Source: Methanolinea sp. UBA277 (lineage in GTDB: Archaea; Halobacteriota; Methanomicrobia; Methanomicrobiales; Methanospirillaceae). Taken from it: 31,299 nt of DNA. Position numbers and translations under genes: made by a program. The DNA lies in contig DANP01000022.1 of the NCBI GenBank assembly GCA_002499905.1, forward strand, positions 84,183 through 115,481, in the 5' to 3' direction. Shown piece after piece: positions 29,766 to 31,299 of this stretch. How positions within the stretch are numbered: position 1 is the first letter of the stretch; each line of letters begins with the position of its first letter. The notes under the pieces were generated by a model. It made no database searches. It was not told the DNA's origin and saw nothing but the letters and a program-made list of their open reading frames with translations.

Positions 29766-30421
29766 ACCTCCCACCCGTGCCGCCCGAGCAGGGGCACAAA
29801 GACCACTCCACCGAAATGTTCCCTGGAGACCACCCCTTCCCGCTTCGTGCACCGGACCAGCTCCTGCAGGTCGCGCGAACCGACCGGGGCGACGAGGCGC
29901 CCGCCTTCTGCCAGCTGATCGAGGAGCGGGGGTGGCACTTCGGGGGCTGCAGCGGTGATGAGCACCGCGTCATAGGGTGCCCGGGCCGGGTAACCCAGGG
30001 TCCCGTCCCCGATCACGATCGTGACGTTGGTAATGCCGGCCCCGGAAAGATTCTCCTTCGCCATTTCTGCGACCTCCGGTATCCGTTCGATGGAGATGAC
30101 TTCCCGTGCCAGCGTCCCGAGTATTGCCGCCTGGTATCCGCTCCCGCCCCCGATCTCCAGCACCCGGTCATCCGGCCTGAGCTGGAGGAGTTCGGTCATG
30201 ACCGCGACAATGTACGGCTGGGAGATGGTCTGTCCCCTGCCGATGGGGAGCGGGCAGTCGTTGTACGCGGCATCGCGGTAGGAGGCCGGGACAAAGAGGT
30301 GCCGGGGCACCGATCGCATCGCGGACAGGACCCGTTCATCGTGAACCCCGCGGGAGGCGATCTGCAGCTCGACCATGTTCCGCCGTGCTTCCTCCCACCG
30401 CTCCTGTCCGGTCATACCCAT
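29762..30421 (-). CDS. pcm: Protein-L-isoaspartate O-methyltransferase
   Basis: PCMT of 219 residues, which methylates isoaspartate in aged proteins to start its repair. Marks in order: RxHFVP-like RSVPRHLFVPASYRDAAYNDCPLPIGRGQTISQPYIVAVM (36-75, isoaspartate-binding), the SAM-binding motif VLEIGGGSGYQAAIL (85-99), and VIVGDGTLGYP with the acidic GDG loop. The protein end overlaps the cyclase gene by 4 nt and its start overlaps the SufB/D stop by one base. The immediate second ATG (third codon) is an alternative start with little effect. Pcm next to a cyclase-family gene is an arrangement I do not recall as standard. Confidence 0.95.
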   Translation of the reverse strand: MGMTGQERWEEARRNMVELQIASRGVHDERVLSAMRSVPRHLFVPASYRDAAYNDCPLPIGRGQTISQPYIVAVMTELLQLRPDDRVLEIGGGSGYQAAILGTLAREVISIERIPEVAEMAKENLSGAGITNVTIVIGDGTLGYPARAPYDAVLITAAAPEVPPPLLDQLAEGGRLVAPVGSRDLQELVRCTKREGVVSREHFGGVVFVPLLGRHGWEV

Positions 30422-31299
30422 CAGAACCCGCTCTTCTCCGCGGCATCGATTGCCGCATCGATCTGCTTCTGGAGGACATCCGGGAGGCCGGCAATTTTAA
30501 CATCGAGGAAGCCGCGGATGATGGTCGCGGTAGCCTCATCCTCCGAAAGGCCGCGGGACATCAGGTATTCGATTTCGTCCCGGGCGATTTTTCCCACTGC
30601 TGCCTCATGGGAGAGCTCGGTATCGACCACGTTACCCTTGATCTCCGGGATGGCGTGAATGACCCCGTCCTTGAGGATCAGCCCTTTGCACTCGATATGC
30701 CCCCTGGTGTTCCGGACCTGTCCGTCGATCATCCCCCGCGATACGATGGTTCCGCCGGTGGTAATCGCCCGGGTGAGGAGCTCGGCGCTCGCTCCCTCGG
30801 CTGACAGGTATGCTATTGAGCCGAGATCCATAGTGGATCCGGGGGTGGATACCACGATGCTGCTGAACCGGGCAACCGAGTTCCTGCCCTTAAGGTGAGC
30901 GACAGGTGACATCTGGATCTTTCGCACCGGCTGCATGCAGACGTAGTTGGAGAGGAATACGCCGTTCTCTTCAACGACCGAGGCAGAACGGGGAAAGACG
31001 CTGATCTCCTCGCCCCAGTTATGGATCATGGTAGAGGTGACCCGGGCATCCTTGCCGATGTAAAATTCGGTCACCCCGAGGTGGGACCCGGTCCTGGTAT
31101 AGGATGCACTGGCACATCCGGAGATGATGTGGAGTTCGGCCCCTTCTTCCGCGATGATGATATTGTGCACATGCTGGACAGGGGTTTTTGCGAGGAAGAG
31201 GCAGGCCTGGATGGGGTACACGGTCCTGCTCCCCTTCCGGGCGATGACTACGAACCCGTTGGGTTCCGGCTGCTCGGCAACATACCGGGTGTACTGGTC
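30421..31299 (-). CDS. SufB/SufD-family Fe-S assembly protein, C-terminal part
   Basis: The frame stays open to the window edge, so the N-terminus is missing; 292 residues are visible. This is the SufBD scaffold fold, a long beta helix built from many short strands (HIISGCASAS, GVTEFYIGKDARV, NSVARFSSIVVSTPGS, GTIVSRGMIDGQVRNTRGHIECKGLILKDG). It ends in the helical domain with YLMSRGLSEDEATATIIRGFL, a SufB/D hallmark. Methanogens usually carry minimal SufB-SufC pairs for Fe-S assembly, so sufC probably lies just upstream outside the window. The Cys in IISGCASA may serve in cluster handling. The stop overlaps pcm by one base. Internal GTG 31221 is not a likely start, since the frame upstream is of the same character. 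Confidence 0.9.
   Translation of the reverse strand, partial: DQYTRYVAEQPEPNGFVVIARKGSRTVYPIQACLFLAKTPVQHVHNIIIAEEGAELHIISGCASASYTRTGSHLGVTEFYIGKDARVTSTMIHNWGEEISVFPRSASVVEENGVFLSNYVCMQPVRKIQMSPVAHLKGRNSVARFSSIVVSTPGSTMDLGSIAYLSAEGASAELLTRAITTGGTIVSRGMIDGQVRNTRGHIECKGLILKDGVIHAIPEIKGNVVDTELSHEAAVGKIARDEIEYLMSRGLSEDEATATIIRGFLDVKIAGLPDVLQKQIDAAIDAAEKSGF

Noticed and set aside
29766..29852. 29-residue extension of the cyclase-family protein
   Set aside because: It overlaps pcm in a different frame; ATG 29765 gives the usual coupled ATGA junction and the family N-terminus.
1..31299. CRISPR array, prophage, IS element or defence island
   Set aside because: No regularly spaced repeats, transposase, integrase, phage structural gene or restriction gene was seen in any frame.

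Overview
The window looks like chromosomal DNA from a methanogenic archaeon, most likely order Methanomicrobiales. This is inferred from GC-rich genes with AT-rich TATA promoters, archaeal information-processing genes (Kae1-Bud32, eIF2-gamma, RpoE1/Spt4, L40e, S24e, S27ae), an archaeal AglB/STT3, a His-type Thi4, NikR and DUF2098. No insertion sequence, phage gene, integrase or CRISPR array was seen. Most of the window is core-genome housekeeping DNA.

Layout. 1-4.1 kb (+): the 3' end of an unidentified gene, a Kef-type cation/proton antiporter with RCK domains, a small DUF5518-like membrane protein, and rlmH. 4.1-9.3 kb (-): a radical SAM/SPASM enzyme behind a membrane-anchored TPR protein, MarC, a YIP1-like protein, a tRNA-Gly/tRNA-Val pair, and HtpX. 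9.5-10.9 kb (+): a Thi4-like thiazole synthase and a DUF1917/BLES03-like protein. 10.9-16.7 kb (-): L40e; then S24e, S27ae, Kae1-Bud32 and RdgB; then eIF2-gamma, a PIN protein, RpoE1, Spt4 and the GTP-dependent dephospho-CoA kinase. 17.0-17.7 kb: nikR, with DUF2098 convergent to it. 17.8-22.8 kb (-): glycosyltransferase, AglB oligosaccharyltransferase and a histone-deacetylase-family hydrolase. 23.1-31.3 kb (-): a tight run of SufB/D, Pcm, a cyclase-family hydrolase, an unknown protein, a phosphohexomutase (GlmM-like), two GlmU-like nucleotidyltransferases and GlmS.

How the genes fit together. The last run supplies UDP-GlcNAc: GlmS makes GlcN-6-P, GlmM isomerises it, and a GlmU-like enzyme acetylates and uridylylates it. 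The neighbouring glycosyltransferase and AglB plausibly use such sugars for N-glycosylation. The middle operons form a conserved archaeal translation/transcription neighbourhood. Many genes have a TATA-like box about 25-30 nt before the start codon, which suggests leaderless mRNAs.

I found no convincing undescribed multi-gene system. The best leads are: a bipartite AT-rich element shared upstream of aglB and the glycosyltransferase; loss of the acetyltransferase motif in one of two tandem GlmU paralogs; the radical SAM/SPASM-TPR pair with no visible precursor peptide; a conserved-looking Cys-containing protein of unknown function inside the UDP-GlcNAc run; and clusters of inverted repeats in intergenic DNA around 6.2-6.3 kb and 16.8-16.9 kb.
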